64,000 nucleotides of DNA from Rhynchopus euleeides (GCA_963210315.1 OY723265.1:1550001-1614000), one strand, 5' to 3'. Counted from the stretch's first letter, positions 32,169 to 43,415 are shown. A program made the numbers and translations. Notes: a model not told the origin generated them from the letters alone.

Positions 32169-32882
32169 ATGCCGCGTGCCCAGGGCCTCGCAGAGGTGTC
32201 AGATGCTGCTGCAGAGGAGTACCTTGCTCGAAAGACGCTCGCCAAACGGGAGATGTGCGGGGTCTCGGCAGAGAGCGTTGTGGCAGACCTGCGTAAAAAG
32301 AAAACGGCACACGACATCGGTGAGGCGACATTATTTCGGGCGCTCCGTCGGGCTGGGTACATAGGAGAGCGAGTGGGACGTGGTGACGACAGATATATGC
32401 AGTGGTGCATCAACTGCACGCACGTGCGGGAAAAGCGGCGTTCCTTGCTAGCCAAGAAAGATGTCACCTGCACTCCTACTCCTCCCACTCCTCCTGCTCC
32501 TACCCCCACACCAACTGATGTGGGCAGTGAGAGTGATGGCAGCTCCAGAGCAGCAGATGATCTAGGAAGCAATGAGCGGGTCAGCCGGGCAGACTACCCC
32601 AGTCTGTACCGGAAGTACGAAGCGTTGCGGGCCCGCCACCACCGCCTCCAGGAGAGGACCCGAGGGTTGAGAGTAGGGTTGTACAACGCCAGGGGAGGGT
32701 ATTCCCCTGGCGTTGAGACATCCCTGGCGACCTTGCGGTCGCACTGTGTGGGGGCTGAGTCGGCAGGCAGATGCCGATCCAATGACCTTGTTGAGTCCCC
32801 ACATGGTACACTCTCATACGTGTTGTCGAGACTGCGTGGTGTGCATATCCTGCGGGGCGCAAATTACACAGCACAATCATAA
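32169..32882 (+). CDS. Hypothetical protein of element A, about 237 residues
   Basis: From MPRAQGLAEVSDAAAEEY. The first half is charged and helix-prone (ADLRKKKTAHDIGEATLF; RALRRAGYIGERVGRGDD) and could hold a helix-turn-helix DNA-binding fold, which is inference. A Thr/Pro linker follows, then YPSLYRKYEALRARHHRLQE. The 3' third crosses a perfect 12-bp hairpin at 32684-32713, so the true end may be earlier or spliced. No catalytic motif is seen. Confidence 0.45.
   Translation: MPRAQGLAEVSDAAAEEYLARKTLAKREMCGVSAESVVADLRKKKTAHDIGEATLFRALRRAGYIGERVGRGDDRYMQWCINCTHVREKRRSLLAKKDVTCTPTPPTPPAPTPTPTDVGSESDGSSRAADDLGSNERVSRADYPSLYRKYEALRARHHRLQERTRGLRVGLYNARGGYSPGVETSLATLRSHCVGAESAGRCRSNDLVESPHGTLSYVLSRLRGVHILRGANYTAQS
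32684..32713. other. Perfect 12-bp hairpin in element A
   Basis: AACGCCAGGGGA and TCCCCTGGCGTT are separated by GGGTAT. A second small stem (GCGACCTTGCGGTCGC) follows at about 32727. It could be a terminal or regulatory structure of the element, or a scar of another insertion. Confidence 0.7.
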
Positions 32883-32929
32883 CCACTTCGGCTCTCAGGG
32901 CGTACAATATCCCAATCGTGCCTTCACAG

Positions 32930-33187
32930 GCTAAGATCGACGAAGCAAAAGCATCTACAACGCTGCCTACTAATGCCGATGCAGCCTCCCAGGCGTACGA
33001 AGTACTCACAATGACCCATATGCGATCGAAGTACTACACCCAGAAGGTGGCTGAACTCATTCTGCTGACGCAACAACACAACATTCCCACTAATCAGGTC
33101 AAGAAAGACCTTGCCGAGGCACTGGGGAAGGCAACATGCGTGCCACCTGAGCCAGAACCACCGCAGAAAAGGCAAAGAACGAAATAA
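32930..33187 (+). CDS. Exon-like frame of element A, 85 codons, basic C-terminus
   Basis: It starts after CCTTCACAG, a good acceptor, and has no ATG at its start. It reads AKIDEAKASTTLPTNADAAS, then a helix-rich segment (TQKVAELILLTQQHNIPTNQ), and ends PPQKRQRTK, a likely nuclear localisation signal, before TAA. It could be the last exon of a gene that includes the preceding frame; I found no phase-compatible donor with confidence. Confidence 0.35.
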   Translation, partial: AKIDEAKASTTLPTNADAASQAYEVLTMTHMRSKYYTQKVAELILLTQQHNIPTNQVKKDLAEALGKATCVPPEPEPPQKRQRTK

Positions 33188-33420
33188 TGCGGTCGGGAGT
33201 GGTTCAGGTACAAAGGCAAGGTACGAAACTGAGGTACATTTTTTAGGACCCCAAAAAATCATCACAAAAGTGCGTATCAGGTGTCACAAGTGGGCCCCAG
33301 ACAGTTTCCGGGGGGGTATGGGTCGGATTTTCGGGTCAGATCAGGTATTAGGGCGGTTCTGATGGTATGTTGAAAATTTTGGTTTTCGTACGTTTTTAGG
33401 GGGGCTTATGACCCCCCCTA

Positions 33421-34049
33421 CCCCCCCCCCCTGTGCATGCCACCCAAGAGAGAAGGGACGTCTCCGTCTGTCCGCGTGTTACCCCCACCCTCACCCCTCC
33501 GACCATCCGACGCCCAATCCACCCCGCCCCCCCCCCCCCTGTGATGCAATTTTATTCGCTCAGTACCCCCCTCACCCCCCTGCCCCCGCCCTCTGTGATT
33601 CGTCGGATGTTGGTGCTTTGTTGGTGATTCCCTCTCCCCCCCCACTATTCCTCGACTCCACTTCTTTTTTTTGTGTAACGGCGTTAGTTTCTATCGAGCG
33701 TCGGATTATTTTTAAAAAAAATGATGGTGTTGGGTAAGGGAGGCTCCGCAGACCCCCTCCATTCCCCCCCCCCCCCTCCACCCCCCCCCCCTAAGGATTG
33801 CCGCTGCCCCCGCCGTTCTAGACACTGTTTATGAAACTTCCGAGTTTCAAAAGCCTTTGCCCCCCACCACACCACCACACAACACCACACGCGTCTCCCC
33901 TCCAGCAGGCGCATCACCCCCCCCCCCCCCCCCACTGCCCGGGGGGGAGGGGGCGAGGGGGTGCTGCATCGGGCAGCAGAGCGGGGCGGGGAGGGGTGGA
34001 GTGAGGGGGGTGTGTGTGTTCTTCACCCCTTCTTTTTTTGTAGTCTGTG
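33421..34049. other. Gene-free upstream region of uL13m
   Basis: Dominated by C-runs (33422, 33528, 33762-33790, 33916-33931). It ends in CTTCTTTTTTTGTAG six bases before the uL13m start codon, a strong acceptor-like sequence. Confidence 0.6.
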
Positions 34050-34802
34050 ATGATGCGCAGGACGGTTGCCGCGCAGGCGCTGCTGCGCCAGACGAGCCCT
34101 CTGCAGCACTGGGACACCGACATGCTGTATGGCAGGAACATCGACCCGCTTGCCATGAGGTCGCAGATCCCAAACCGCATCGGAAACTACGAGGCCAAGC
34201 AGTTCGGCACCTTCAAAAGGCCGCTGAACAACCAGTGGGGCCACAGATGGCTGCACCGCGGCGGGGAGATGTGGCGGATTATCGACGCGCGGGGTATGGA
34301 GCTTGATGCCCTCGCGGAGCAGATCGTCCTGCTCATCATGGGCCGCCACAGGCCCGACTGGATGCGTGGAAAGGACATGGGTGACCAGGTGATTGTCATC
34401 AACTGCCGCCACGTCACGATGGACGACGCTGAGGGAACACCGCTCCCTTGGCGCATGCGGCCCTACTCTTACACCACCGGGTACCCCAAGTCTTGGGGTA
34501 TTCAGATCCGCCGTGCGGAGGAGGAATTTGTCCACGAACCCAGCAGGCCCCTGTGGCTTGCGGTGTACGAGCGTCTCCCAAAGCAACACCCCGTCAACCG
34601 TGTCCGGAAGAGGTACCACCTCCACCACCGGTTCTGGCTTGAGAAGCTGCACTGCTTCGCTGATGCGGAGCACCCGTTCAAGGATAAAAATCCGATTCCT
34701 ACGAATTTCGTCACAGAAACAGTCGGGGCGGAGCAGTACCACGACCTCAGAACCCTGTACAACGTCCCGAGAAGAAAGAAGCCGCAGGGTTGGAAGAGAT
34801 AG
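34050..34802 (+). CDS. Mitochondrial large-subunit ribosomal protein uL13
   Basis: A single exon of 250 codons. It starts MMRRTVAAQALLRQTSPL, a basic presequence-like N-terminus for mitochondrial import. The core matches uL13: WRIIDARGMELDALAEQI, LIMGRHRPDWMRGKDMGD, QVIVINCRHV, then TGYPKSWGIQ and the HPVNRVRKRYHLHHR helix region. A C-terminal extension of about 60 residues (CFADAEHPFKDKNPIP onward) is longer than bacterial L13, as is common in mitochondrial versions. The frame is open upstream only to a GTG; a YAG lies six bases before the ATG. Its neighbours are unrelated. Confidence 0.9.
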   Translation: MMRRTVAAQALLRQTSPLQHWDTDMLYGRNIDPLAMRSQIPNRIGNYEAKQFGTFKRPLNNQWGHRWLHRGGEMWRIIDARGMELDALAEQIVLLIMGRHRPDWMRGKDMGDQVIVINCRHVTMDDAEGTPLPWRMRPYSYTTGYPKSWGIQIRRAEEEFVHEPSRPLWLAVYERLPKQHPVNRVRKRYHLHHRFWLEKLHCFADAEHPFKDKNPIPTNFVTETVGAEQYHDLRTLYNVPRRKKPQGWKR

Positions 34803-35532
34803 ACGAACCGCGGTGGGGGGGGTGGGGGGGGGGGGGGGTTGGGCCGTTGTGCCCGTCCTGCTTGGGCTCCGGAGAATGGGGGCTGTGGGCAGGGTGGTGG
34901 GGGGGTGGGTGGGAGAGTGTCATATGTGAGGGGTGTGTGTCTGGTCACGAGCGCACACATGTGTGCGGAGGTGGGCAGGCAGAAAAGTTGGGACCGCTTA
35001 TCCGCCTCCCCCGCCCGCCCGCCCCCGCCGCCCCCGACCCCTGGTTGCAAGAGTTAGGGTTTCCGGAAATACGAACTCCGTGTATGGGGTTTTGTGTTGT
35101 AGTGGGGTCTTTGGGGAGGGGGCTTTCCCAAAGACACTGTTTTTCCCCGGGTTTGGCGCACAAACAACGCCTTATCTTTTTGTGGAGAGGAGGAGGGGGG
35201 GGGGGGGGGGGAGGGGGCAACGCCGGGGCCTCTCTTAGAGCCACCCTTCCTCGGAAATACAGTCTCGCCACACCACATCACGCGAGCCCCACCGCCTTGA
35301 AATTCATCACCGCACCACACCATCCGCACATCTAGCAGGGTTGATCACCATACGGGAGACACACCGGGCATGACCTGCTTAGGGAGCGTCCCACTATACA
35401 AATCCTGATCAACGCAGGCGCACACACCGTTGCCGAGTTGTCGGTTGGACAACTCAGGGTGACGTGTGTGCTCGAGGAGGGAGTGGAGAGGGAGGGTCTG
35501 GTTGAGGTGCCGACCCCCACGCGGGGCTAGCC
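34803..35532. other. Gene-free spacer with dispersed repeat copy 2
   Basis: It holds G-runs at 34815-34840 and 35190-35215, and the second copy of the short dispersed repeat at 35146-35183. GGGGCTAG ends two bases before the next start codon. Confidence 0.6.
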
Positions 35533-36699
35533 ATGTCGAAGAATGTGCTCGTCTGCAAAACCGACCGGGCGAAGGTTGATGTTTTGGTCACGAGCAAGTC
35601 GAAGGCCACGCCGTGCCTCGAATGGTCGAAAACGACGGGGCGGCACAGCCCCATCGTGGGTGTCGGGGGCGACCCCACGGCAAGCACAAGCGTGGCTCTG
35701 CACCCTGCCCCGATGGAGCGGCACAAGCCGGGCATCAACTTCAGCACGCAGCTGCCGAGGGTCGTGTCGTATATCCCTGTGACGAACAGGCCGCTCTCAG
35801 AAGTCCACAACTGCGATGTTCTCTCTACCCACACGCGCAGCACGGCGTGCCCGACGAGCATGCGGCCAGCATACCACCCGACTGCCGATGCGCGTGGCTG
35901 GTCTGCTGGGAGCAGTCCGAAGTCAGCTGCAGGCTCACCTCGCGCAACTGCTGCAGCGAAGGAGGGGAGTACTGCGGAGGAAAAGCCAACAGATACACAG
36001 GAGCGTTCCCCGAAGGGTGGGACCCCGGTAAAGCATTCGCAGCGTATCCACGTGTTGTACGATTTTGACGTGTCGATGAATGCGGTGCGCCCTGCCAGCA
36101 GGAGTGTCAACATGAAGTCGATGAAGGGGCGCGAGGCGAGCCCCACCCCGGCGAGGAGGTCCAGCCTGCACACCGCGAAGAGCCCGTCGGCATCGATGAG
36201 CTCGCGGCACCGGCGTGCCATCGGGGGGGATTTCGGGAAGGCTCCCGGGAGGGAGCCGCAGCCGATCGTGACGTACCCCTCGCGCGACATTGTCTGGAAG
36301 GCGGTCGACAAGCACATCAAAGGGTCTTCTTTCCACAGCTCCGAGTCCTCCCGTGAGAAGCAGGACTCAATGGGGTGGTACCTCACGAACGACCCTGTCG
36401 TGCCGCTGTGCACCCGGTGGAAGGGGACTGCGGTGCGACCTTGGCAGGACTCGGCTTACAGCGCTGTTAGGACCCGCCCCCCATCTGTGGCGGCGCCGCG
36501 GGCCGGGTCTTCAACCCCGTCTGCCGTCATCAAGGCTGCGACTGCGCAGCTCAGCATGGTGCGCAGCACGCTGCTGCGGCACTCCAGGGAAGGGGAACGG
36601 AAGAAGAAAGAGCGCCTTGCCCAATACGCTTCTGATGTGAGGCTGGGCGACAGAGACCTATCCCCGTCATACCAACATGCGTACAACGCGTCTGTTTAG
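35533..36699 (+). CDS. Hypothetical basic Ser/Arg-rich protein, 388 residues
   Basis: A single exon from ATG to TAG. It is rich in Ser, Pro, Arg and Lys, with short conserved-looking blocks: RHKPGINFSTQLPRVVSYIP near residue 60, HVLYDFDVSMNAVRP near 175, and EPQPIVTYPSRDIVWKAVDK near 240. The C-terminus is a charged helix (HSREGERKKKERLAQYAS). No transmembrane segment or signal peptide. The pattern of short islands in disordered sequence resembles flagellar or cytoskeletal proteins of protists, but I recognise no family. Codon use matches the neighbouring genes, which supports coding. Confidence 0.75.
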   Translation: MSKNVLVCKTDRAKVDVLVTSKSKATPCLEWSKTTGRHSPIVGVGGDPTASTSVALHPAPMERHKPGINFSTQLPRVVSYIPVTNRPLSEVHNCDVLSTHTRSTACPTSMRPAYHPTADARGWSAGSSPKSAAGSPRATAAAKEGSTAEEKPTDTQERSPKGGTPVKHSQRIHVLYDFDVSMNAVRPASRSVNMKSMKGREASPTPARRSSLHTAKSPSASMSSRHRRAIGGDFGKAPGREPQPIVTYPSRDIVWKAVDKHIKGSSFHSSESSREKQDSMGWYLTNDPVVPLCTRWKGTAVRPWQDSAYSAVRTRPPSVAAPRAGSSTPSAVIKAATAQLSMVRSTLLRHSREGERKKKERLAQYASDVRLGDRDLSPSYQHAYNASV

Positions 36700-37666
36700 C
36701 GGGGGCGAAGGAAGTGGGGGGGGGATGAATATCCCGGGTTTTGGCCGCGATTTCATATTGCCTTTTTTTGGTGCCACCACGCCACGCAAAACTATCTGTG
36801 CCCCCGCTGGATCGTAAAGTGACAGCAAAACGAGACAACAAACCAATTACTGCCGAAAGTTGTTTTGTTGGAACGCAGACCCCACTCTTTGTGTACACCA
36901 CTCCCCGGTCTGATGAAGTGGTGTGAGTGGGGACGCACGATCCAGCTAAAGGCACAGAAAGTTTCCCCAGTTGGCTACGCCGAACTAACAAAAAAAACAT
37001 CAGCATGTTTGGGTGTGGGGTGGCATGCGTGTTCTTTGCCAACAGTTCGTGCCCCCTTCGCCGCAAAACATGCGCCGCACCTTTACACACAGTTGTGACA
37101 CGGTGCGAAGGTCACCCTCGTTCGATGCCTCCTTACGATGATGCCGGTGGGAGCATCCGCTGATGCTCCCAGTCGTTTCTTTATGCTCCACAACAGCCAC
37201 AACAGCCTTCTTCAAGGAATCTGAATATCATTCAGGCTTACCCAGCCTTCAGTATGCCTGCCCTGCAGTGGGGGCAGGTGCGTCCTGATAGAGCTGCCCT
37301 TCACAGGCCAGCCCACGTGTGTGTGCAAAGAGCGCCTTCTCATCCCCAGTGGGGTGGTGGGTGGTGCGGTGGGCGATTGCCTTCCCTTCCGGCAAGGCAA
37401 TCGTCTCTGTGTATGGCCTGTTCTGCGCCCCATCACGGCTCTCTGGTTGACCCCCCCCCCCCCTGCCCGCCAACACAGCTTCCCTTCTTCTGCTCATCAC
37501 TCATGGGCACTGGCCTGTCGAAAACCCCAAGCCGGGAATCCGCCCCTTTCGCAGCTGCCGCACCACACCACCCCACACCACACCCAACCTGCAGGACACA
37601 CGGGGTGCTGCAGGCCCCCTCCCCCCCTCCACACCACCCCCCTTTCGGCATTTTTTTTTTGCAGGG
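36700..37666. other. Gene-free upstream region of AROM
   Basis: No supported gene. It contains an inverted repeat GATGCCGGTGGGAGCATC-CGC-TGATGCTCCCAG at 37140-37171 and ends in a T10 tract plus GCAG, two bases before the AROM start codon. Confidence 0.6.
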
Positions 37667-40600
37667 ATGGCCGAACCGGGGGTCACCCGCATCAGCATCC
37701 TCGGGACTGAAAGCATTGTCATCGGCTGCGGGATCCTGAAGGACAGCGGGTCGATCTGCCACGAGGCATGCAAGGCCGCACGCTACGTCGTCATCACAGA
37801 TGAGAACGTCGGGCCTCTATACCTTGACAGGGTTCTGGACAGCTTCGAGCGGGCCACGGGGCTCCGCCCGATCCACAAGACACTCGCCCCTGGCGAAAGC
37901 GCAAAATGCCGTGGCGTGAAGGCTGAACTGGAGGACTGGATGTTGGAACAGCGCTGCGGGCGTGACGCATGCATGGTTGCCCTCGGCGGAGGCGTGATCG
38001 GCGACCTCACAGGCTACGTCGCAGCAACATACATGCGGGGCATCAAGGTTGTCCAGATTCCCACAACTCTTCTCGCGATGGTCGACTCCTCCGTGGGGGG
38101 GAAGACAGGCATCGACACCCCCACCGGGAAGAATCTGGTCGGCGCCTTCCACCACCCGCAGCGCATCCTGATGGACCTCGAGGTGCTGCAGTCGCTCCCC
38201 ATGCGCCAGCTGTGCAACGGGATGGCGGAGGTTGTGAAAACGGCGCTTCTCTGGGATGCGGACCGCTTCACCGAGCTGGAGCAGCACGCGGATGAAATCC
38301 TCGCAAAGGACCCCAAATGGCTCCAATCCATTGTGGAAGGCAGCGCGGGGATCAAGGCGGAGGTTGTGACGGAGGACGAAAAGGAAGGCGGGCTGCGGAC
38401 CCTCCTCAACGTGGGGCACAGCATCGGGCACGCTGTCGAGGCCTTCCTCCAGCCAGAGATGCTCCACGGGGAGGCGGTGTCCATTGGCACGGTCCGCGAG
38501 GCGATGCTCTCCCGCCGGCTGGGGCACATCACAGAAGCGGAGGTTGGTAGGATTATCCGCTGCCTGCAGTCGTTCCGCCTCCCGGTTGTTCTGCCTACAA
38601 CCCTCTCCCTGGATGGCCTGATGGCGAAGATGGCCATCGATAAGAAAAACAAGGGGGGCAAGAAGTACGTCGCTCTCCTGGAGAGGATCGGAAAATGCGT
38701 CAACAACCGCGCCATCGCTGTCGACGATGCGGATATCATGGCATCCCTGGCGCACTCCGTTGAGATAGTCCCCATGCCTGCTACCCCTGGTGGCAGGTCT
38801 GTGGAGCTTACTGTCCCGGGTTCCAAGTCTCTCTCCAACAGGGCGTTGCTCATCGCAGCTCTGGGGAAGGGGACCTGCCGTGTGAAGGGTCTTCTCCACA
38901 GCGACGATACGCAGGTCATGCTGGAGGCACTGCAGCTGATGAAGGCGTGCACCTTCGAATGGGCTGACAAGGGGAACACGCTTGTTGTGCACGGCAATGG
39001 GGGGCGCCTCACAGCCCCGGAGGCTGGGCAGGAGATCTACCTGGGGAACGCCGGGACTGCCTCGAGGTTCCTCACCTCGGCTGCCCTGCTGGCGAAGGCG
39101 CCCATCACCCTGACGGGGAACAAGAGGATGAAGGAGAGGCCGATCGCCTCTCTGGTCACCGCGCTCAGCCCGCAGGAGGGGGTCAGCTTCCGCTACCTCA
39201 AGTCGGAAGGGTGCCTCCCGTTGTCCATCGATGGTGGGAGCAAGGGGTTTAACGGAGGGGGCGTGAAGCTCTCTGCGGATGTCAGCAGCCAATACGTCAG
39301 CTCCGTGCTGATCTCTGCGCCGTATGCAGCAGGGCAGGTCGAGCTGGAGCTGACCGGGGGGAAGGTTGTGTCTCAGCCCTACATCGACATGACTGTGAGC
39401 ATCATGCGGGACTTCGGGATCAGCGTGTCACGCCAGGAGGGCACCGACACCTACACCATCCCGACGGGTGCCTATGCCAACCCTTCGGAGTATCAGGTTG
39501 AGGTTGACGCCTCCTCGGCGACCTACCCCCTTGCGATCCCTGCGGTGCTCAGTGGGGTGGCTGCAGGCGCTGCTTCGGGTGGTCCTTTCTCTATCACGGT
39601 GAACGGCATTGGCTCTGCGAGCGTCCAGGGTGATGCGCATTTCGCGGAGCTCTTGGAGAAGATGGGCTGCAGCATCACCGTGGAGAAGAGCAGGACCACC
39701 GTGCGGCAGGCGGGGGGGCGGCTGAAGGCGGTTGATATCGATATGAACACCATGACAGATGCCTTTATGACGGCGGCTGTTGTGATGGCTCTGGCGGACG
39801 GAACCTCGCGGATCACGGGGATTGCAAACCAGAGGGTGAAGGAGTGCAACCGCATCGAGGCGATGATCACCGAGTTTGCGAAGATCGGGGTGCAGTGCAA
39901 CGAGCTCCCCGATGGGCTCGAGATTGTGGGGACCACGCCTGACAAGCTCCGCCCCGCCGACATTTTCTGCTACAAGGACCACAGGATTGCGATGAGCTTT
40001 GCCATCCTGGGCCTGGCGGTGCCGGGTGTCACCATCCTCGATACAGCATGTGTTGAGAAGACGTATCCTGTATTCTGGGACCACCTCACCCAGATCATTG
40101 GGGCGGACATCATCCCGAAGGACGTCAAGGCAGGGAGCGCTGCGACAGGGGGGTCCACAGGGCTTAACCAGAGCTCCATTCTCCTGGTGGGGATCAGGGG
40201 GGCGGGGAAGACGACTCTGGGGAGGCATGCGGCCCAGTATTACGGCTGGAAGTTCCTCGATCTGGACGATGTGTTTGAGGAGGAGGTGCAGCCCATCAAG
40301 TCGTTCATCGACGAGTTCGGCTGGGGGGAGTTCCGGAAGAAGGAGGCTGAGATCCTGGAGTCAACCATGAAGAAGCACGCGAAGAAATGCGTCATCGCGT
40401 CGGGTGGGGGGCTTGTGGAGTCCCCCGAAGCGCGCCGCGCGCTGAATGGGCTGAAGGCGGGGCACAAGGTGATCTTCGTCAACAAGGGGCTGCGCCACAT
40501 CGAGGAGGAGCTGAAGGCCTCCGGCAAGCCCGCATGGGGCGAGCCGGTTGACGTGGTGTACAACCGCCGCTTCCCCTACTTCAGGCAGTGCAGCACGCAC

Positions 40601-42470
40601 GAGCTGGTCGTCGACCCCCAGGGGGGGTGGGGGCGCGTGTCACGCGAGTTCATCCGCCTGGTCGACCACATCCTCTTCGCGCGGGACATGCGCTCCCCCG
40701 CGGCTGTCCGCAACCTGAAGTCCTTCCTCTCCCTCACGTTTGACGACGTGTCCAAGATTGTCCCCTTCCTCCCCCAGGTTGAGGGCGGCGCGGACGCCCT
40801 CGAGCTCCGTGCCGACCTCCTTGCAGACTTCAACCTCGAGAGCGTGACAGAACAGGTTGCCCTCCTCCGCCGCAGCAGCGACCTGCCAGTCATCTTCACG
40901 GTGCGCAGCGTGACGCAGGGCGGGAAGTACCCCGATGACAACCAGGTTGGTGCAGTGGAGCTTCTCAAGCAGGCGGGGCGGCTGGGGTGCGAGTTTGTCG
41001 ACGTGGAGATGACGCTGCGGCAGGAGCTGCGCGAGGAGCTGCTGGAAGCGATCAGCCCGAGCCTGGTGGTGATGTCGCACCACGACCCCGCGAGGCTCCT
41101 CTCGTGGGATGCCCTCGAGAGGAAGATCGTCGAAGCCAGCAGGTCTGGCGCGGATATCGTCAAAATCGTGACGACAGCCTCTGAGGTTGACGACTGCTCC
41201 AGGCTCCGCGCAGCGGTGAAGCGTGCCAACATCGAGCAGCCCGTGATTGCGCTCGCCATGGGGGGTCTCGGCAAGCTCAGCCGTGCCCTCAACGATGTGA
41301 TGACGCCCATCACCCACCCCTGCATGCCTGTCGCCGCCGCGCCCGGGCAGCTCTCGATGTCTTCCATCAACTCCCTGCGGAAGCTTCTCGGCATCCTGCC
41401 CGACTCCAAATCGTTCTTCCTCTTTGGAACCCCTGTGTCGCAGTCGCGGGGTCCGCTGACCCACAACACAGGGTTCGACAGCCTGGGGCTGGCTCCGGGT
41501 TGGAAGTATTCGACGTATGAAACCGATTCCATCGATGAGATCAAGGCTGTGGTGAGCGGGTCCGATTTTGGAGGGGCGAGCGTCACGATCCCCATGAAGG
41601 AGAAGGTGCATATTTTCTGCGGGAAGCTGTCCGATGCAGCGCGGCAGATCGGGGCTGTCAACACGCTGCACAGGAACCCCGAGACGGGGGAGATCGAAGG
41701 GGATAACACCGACTGGGCGGCGATGAAGATTGTCGCGGAGAAGCGGCTGCAGGTCCTTCCGAAGGTGGGTCTGTGCATCGGGGCGGGGGGGTCCGCACGT
41801 GCAGCGTGCTACGCCATCAAGAAGCTGGGAGTCACGCGCCTGCTCATCTGGAACCGCACCCTGGAGAGGGCCGAGGTGCTCGCGAAGGAGTTTGGGGGTG
41901 AGGCGGTGACAGCCGAGCAGCTCGGATCCATCGTGCCGGATGTGGTGGTCAGCAACATCCCGGGCCCCACGCAGGCGGACTCGCTGCCGGCCTTCTCCTT
42001 TGCGCCTACATCTGTTATCGTGGAGATGGCCTACACACCCCGCGAGACTCTGCTGCTGAAGCGCGCCGCAGAGGCTGGCAGCATCTGTGTCGAGGGCATG
42101 GAGGTCTTCCTGGAGCAGGCCTTCCTCCAGTTCAAGCTCTGGACAGGTATGGCGTTCGTTTTCATGTTGGCATGTCACAGAAGCTTGGGTTTTTTGTACC
42201 CGAAGAAAGCATGTTGCCACACAATACGCGATGTGTGTGTGTGTGGGTATTGTTGAGAATTGCACCCGCGAATGTTGGTCGTATTTTTTATAGTTCGGCG
42301 GAGGAACCCCAGCGCGGAGGAATTTCACACCTGTCTGTGCCAGTTCCATCAGACTGTTTCGCGCTGCTTCTTGCACCCACACCACGTCCACACGACACAC
42401 CCACCCTCTTCTTGCAGGCATCAACCCGCCGCGTGAGGTCATCCGGAAGGAGGTCTACAACACCCTGTGA
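37667..42470 (+). CDS. Pentafunctional AROM polypeptide (shikimate pathway)
   Basis: It carries steps two to six of the shikimate pathway in one cytosolic protein, from DAHP to EPSP. Exons 37667-42146 and 42418-42470 (TGA), phase-1 intron, 1510 residues. The order is the fungal/protist one. 3-dehydroquinate synthase is about 1-375 (GGGVIGDLTGYVAATYMRG, VDSSVGGKTGID). EPSP synthase is about 380-825 (PGSKSLSNRALL, LGNAGTASRFLT, DHRIAMSFA). Shikimate kinase is about 835-1000 (GIRGAGKTT P-loop). Type I dehydroquinase is about 1015-1240 (VMSHHD and the Schiff-base Lys in DIVKIV). Shikimate dehydrogenase is about 1250-1510 (VSQSRGPLTHN, VTIPMKEKV, GDNTDW, GAGGSARA). Every catalytic residue I checked is present. 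The acceptor GCAG is two bases before the ATG. Its presence implies aromatic amino-acid biosynthesis. Confidence 0.98.
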
Positions 42471-42584
42471 GCAGGGATCGGCGTGAGGACACTGTCTGTG
42501 CCACCTTTTGCTGGATCTTGCGACCCTCCCCCCACTCACGCTTCGTCAGACCAGGGGGGGGGGGGGCAAGGCTGGACAAATGCT

Positions 42585-43415
42585 GCATTTTAAAAATAAA
42601 AAACATAAAATAAAATAAAGTGCAATAAAATGCAGTAAAGTGCAGTAAAATGCAGTAAAGTGCAATAAAGTGCAGGAGAGCGTGTTGTAGGGGTGGCTCG
42701 GCGTGACGGTGGGCAGGATGCTGACCTGCCGTGCCAGGGGACCCTGATCCGCCCACTCTGGCCAACACAAGGCCACCAAGGCAGTGCCCCCGCCAGGCCC
42801 GCCCTGCTGCTGTTCGGCATGCTTGATGCTGCTTCCGAGTGCCGGGGCCAATCAGGCAGCAGGCGCACCCCAGCACCGCAGGCGCAGCAGGGCGGACCAG
42901 CACGGCGGTGTGCGGTGGGCAGTCCACCTTCCTCGGACGTTGTACAGCTGAGCTCTGGCGTACGGGTTCTTCACCATCCCGTTCGGGGAGGCTGGACATC
43001 AGAGCGGACTGAAAGCACTCAAAGCAGGACTGAAGCCAGGCGGAGGCCGCACCGATCAGGTCCTGCGAACCCACCGACCCAACATAGGCAGGGCACATCC
43101 ATCCCGGCCTGCATTCTCTGCCGGAGCCTTGGTGCGTCCCTGTGACCTTCAGGAGAACCTCCGTGCAGGAGCGGTACTTTTTGCCATCTTCTGCGGGTTT
43201 GCGGCTGTCCGCAAACTTGCAGACGTGGCTGCACCTCTGTAAAGTGGGTGTGACTCCAGCATTTGGCCTGTCCATAGTGGTCCTCCCAGCTGTACGTATG
43301 CGAAGCCCAAGGCACCACTAAGGACCATGCACTTTATCCAAAAATCCGGAAAATAAAATACAATAAAATGCAGTAAAATGCAGTAAAATAAAGTGCAGTA
43401 AAGTGCAGTAAAAAT
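42585..43415. repeat. Two A/T-rich 10-bp minisatellites flanking a 0.67-kb segment
   Basis: Words AATGCAGTAA and AGTGCAGTAA are repeated at about 42592-42676 and again, in the same orientation, at about 43348-43413. The segment between them contains no credible gene. The arrangement could be a mobile segment bounded by direct minisatellites. It lies 115 bases after the AROM stop codon. Confidence 0.65.

Larger units (their letters stand above)
30974..33420. mobile_element. Element A: TA-flanked transposon with about 245-bp terminal inverted repeats
   Basis: The ends are TAGGGGGGGTCATAAGCCC in inverted orientation: TA at 30974-30975 and 33419-33420. The arm resumes after a nested insertion and extends to about 32130 on the left and from about 33170 on the right, with few mismatches. 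TA would be the target-site duplication and GGGGGGGTC the tip. The left arm is split by element F1. The interior holds two small frames. No DDE transposase is recognisable, so A is non-autonomous or belongs to an unknown type. Confidence 0.85.

Noticed and set aside
37817-42442. Long minus-strand frames opposite AROM
   Set aside because: Shadows of a long GC-rich coding exon; composition and lack of domains argue against coding.
42900-43060. YGFFTIPFG at about 42961, resembling a Ty3-type reverse transcriptase motif
   Set aside because: A stop lies four codons upstream, and no other RT block is present in any frame.
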